A stretch of DNA of 64,000 nucleotides, taken from positions 665,690 through 729,689 of the forward strand of contig NW_011887304.1 in assembly GCF_000151315.2 (NCBI RefSeq). The letters are read 5' to 3'. The position numbers and the translations under genes were made by a program. Of this stretch, positions 62,101-64,000 are shown piece after piece (positions within the stretch are counted from its first letter, which is position 1; each line of letters starts with the position of its first letter). Under the pieces are notes generated by a model. That model saw nothing but the letters and a program-made list of their open reading frames with translations, did no database searches and was not told the origin of the DNA. The stretch is from Capsaspora owczarzaki ATCC 30864. Lineage: Eukaryota; Opisthokonta; Filasterea.

Positions 62101-63394
62101 GCCGATGCAAGCGGTCGGTTTCCCCTCAAGCCAATCCCAATCCCAGAGCGAGGTGTACGCTTCGCCAAATCAGGTCGAATCCGCGTACGCGACTGTGGGC
62201 CAACGCGTGTACAGCAATGATCCTCCGAAGCCAAGCCCCGAGTATGCATACGCCACTAGCCCGGGACGCATCTACAGTGATATTGTCACGGAAACAACAT
62301 CACTCAGACAAGGTCTTGTGCTTGGCGCCAAACTAGGCTCGGGCGCATTTGGGGTTGTTCTCCGTGGCCAGTTACCATCCAATCTCGTGCCTAAAGATGC
62401 CAAGTACCTGCTGGCGGACGAAAGACAGCCGCACCTGGACGTCGCAGTCAAAACCATTCCATCTGACGCAGATCCTAAATCTCGGCGCGAGTTTATCGAA
62501 GAGGCCCGCATGATGGCGCGGTTCGACAATCCCAATGTCGTGCGCGCCATCTGCTCCTTGCTCGAAGCAGAGCCTCTCCTGTGCGTGCTGGAACTGATGC
62601 CGTTCGGCGATTTGCGAGGTGTGTTGCAAAAGTCGATCAAAGTCCAAGTGTCGTGGACGCGTGCAGAGTCGGCACACGCCCTGGCTCAAGTCGCTCGCGG
62701 ACTCGACTACCTCGAGCAAATTCGCTTTGTTCACCGTGACATTGCGGCGCGGAACTGCTTGGTCGGCGCGAATCTCGCCGTCAAAATTTCCGATTTTGGG
62801 CTGTCGCGCGCCATAGCCGAGGAGAGTGACTACTACCGCATGGAGACCAAAGGTCGTCTTCCAGTGAAGGTAATTGTGTTATCGGGGGTTTGCAGAGCTT
62901 GCAGGGAGGGTTACTGTCGAAGAGTATGAGAACAACCCAACATTGAGGGTTTGCTTGTCTACAGTGGATGGCTCCTGAGTGTCTATTGTATCGCAAGTTT
63001 ACGCATCAAAGTGATGTCTGGGCATTTGGTGTTCTTGCTTGTAAGTGAAAATGGGGGGGGGATTCGGACATTGGCGTTTTTTCGCTGTTTTGCTTGACTT
63101 GTTGCCTGGGATTTTTTTAATTTTTTTTGGTTTTGTTCCTCTGCAGGGGAGGTTTACTCTTACGGCGCATCGCCTTATGGAAACCAAAAGGGTCCGGAGA
63201 TTCTCGCGCAGGTGGAAGGTGGCTTCCGACTGCAAAAACCTGCAGGATGCGCCGACGTTGACTTTGAGCAAGTTTTCAACTGCTGGAATCGTGAGCCATT
63301 GTCCCGCCCGTCCTTTGCCGCATTGAGTGCGTACTTTGCGCAAGTAGCTTTGAACACGCCCGTGCGTGATATTGGTTTACTTGTTTCGTCATGA
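59198..63394 (+). CDS. LRR receptor tyrosine kinase
   Basis: Fourteen exons: 59198-59430, 59528-59605, 59699-59770, 59863-59937, 60023-60094, 60187-60258, 60347-60418, 60498-60569, 60635-60703, 60775-60846, 60929-61068, 61137-62869, 62965-63040 and 63147-63394, about 1027 residues. Signal peptide ([15 protein letters not shown]), a Cys cap ([11 protein letters not shown]), about ten 24-residue LRRs, most on a single 69-75-nt exon with phase-2 borders, a Cys-rich module ([21 protein letters not shown]), a Ser/Ala/Val stalk of about 180 residues, a span ([23 protein letters not shown]), and a juxtamembrane with repeated Tyr motifs (VYASP, AYATV, VYSND, IYSD). The kinase has [25 protein letters not shown] (tyrosine-kinase form), DFGLSR, activation-loop YY and LPVKWMAPECL. 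A cell-surface receptor; ligand unknown. Confidence 0.9.
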
Positions 63395-64000
63395 AGAGCT
63401 GGGAACAAACAACCATGTTGCAAAGAGTGGCTTTGCCTCGCTTAAGATTCGAATTGATTGGTGTTGTGTTTTCGTGAGATTGCCCTTGCTGTGTCCGCTT
63501 GTACTTTCAATGAATGCATGCAGACTCTATGGCTTGCTGTGTATCGCTCCATGGCTGCCTCGGCGGGGGCAACCTTAGAAACTGTCGTCTTTGCTATTTC
63601 GCACAGCGCTCGATGTACTAGTAGATCGACTCCCTCCTGCATTTTTATCGCGTTCTCTTTATTTTGGTCTGCTCTTCTTCCTTCTCCCACACTTTCGCCC
63701 GCACACACATTTACACTTCCACACTCTAACACACTTACACACCCCACACATATGGCGCTGCGTGTGTTGCTGTGGACTGAGTGGGCAAAGAACATTGATC
63801 TTGTCAACTTGTGATTTCCACGGCTCGCTCTTATGATTTGTTTGCCTCCACTTTTGATCTGAATTTCGAATCCATGTCGGAATTGAAAGCTTGGCCATCC
63901 ATCGGCCTGCTTCAAGGGGAAGCCCTGAATCTGTACTGTTCCATCTTGAGCGCCGGGTGGTGGCTGCAGTTGTGCCATTGACATTCCAATCACTTACGGA
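63395..64000. other. Right-edge region, nothing recognised
   Basis: 3' flank of the receptor tyrosine kinase with ACAC-rich and TTC-rich stretches (63660-63750). Short frames on both strands lack domains; any next gene lies beyond the window. Confidence 0.4.

Overview
The window is nuclear DNA from a eukaryote with small spliceosomal introns (mostly 40-200 nt, GT-AG with some GC-AG), tight gene spacing and many intronless or multi-exon genes. A receptor tyrosine kinase with an HRDIAARN-type loop, a Fos/ATF3-like bZIP protein and a site-2 protease point to a unicellular holozoan. Because of the leucine-rich-repeat tyrosine kinase and the coexisting glyoxylate shunt and caleosin, I think a filasterean such as Capsaspora owczarzaki is most likely; this is inference from gene content, not a database match. 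Two 100-base N gaps (3168-3267 and 15628-15727) are assembly gaps.

Layout. 1-20,000 holds mostly housekeeping genes: the 3' end of an unknown protein; a mitochondrial glycine carrier (SLC25A38 type) with a decayed Tc1/mariner transposon in one intron; ALG1 mannosyltransferase; C4-methylsterol oxidase; an intronless thioredoxin-reductase-like flavoprotein; a caleosin; DCAF13/Sof1; pyruvate dehydrogenase E1 beta; and a small unknown protein. 20,000-26,300 holds isocitrate lyase and malate synthase transcribed head-to-head from one 0.87-kb spacer, a complete glyoxylate shunt. 27,000-36,300 holds an unknown protein, a mannose-6-phosphate-receptor-like membrane protein, site-2 protease, a membrane-anchored short-chain dehydrogenase and a bZIP factor.

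39,000-49,000 holds the most unusual single protein: an intronless ORF with a signal peptide, a kelch-like ectodomain, one membrane span, ankyrin repeats and a GATA zinc finger, i.e. a predicted membrane-tethered transcription factor with Notch-like logic but unrelated parts. It is followed by an LtrA-domain membrane protein and a PSI-domain type I membrane protein.

49,100-57,900 is a tandem array of three cytosolic receptor-like kinases. Each has NLR-type leucine-rich repeats (one repeat per 84-nt phase-2 exon), a coiled coil made of literal heptad repeats, and an RLK/Pelle/IRAK-like kinase with a non-RD catalytic loop. The copies are mosaics of one another, and copies 1 and 3 share about 590 bp that look identical including introns. 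59,200-63,400 is an LRR receptor tyrosine kinase, again built from one-repeat-per-exon units. The right half of the window is therefore dominated by candidate sensing and signalling genes. Exon limits given below were placed by hand from splice signals, reading frame and known family alignments; they are internally phase-consistent but unverified.
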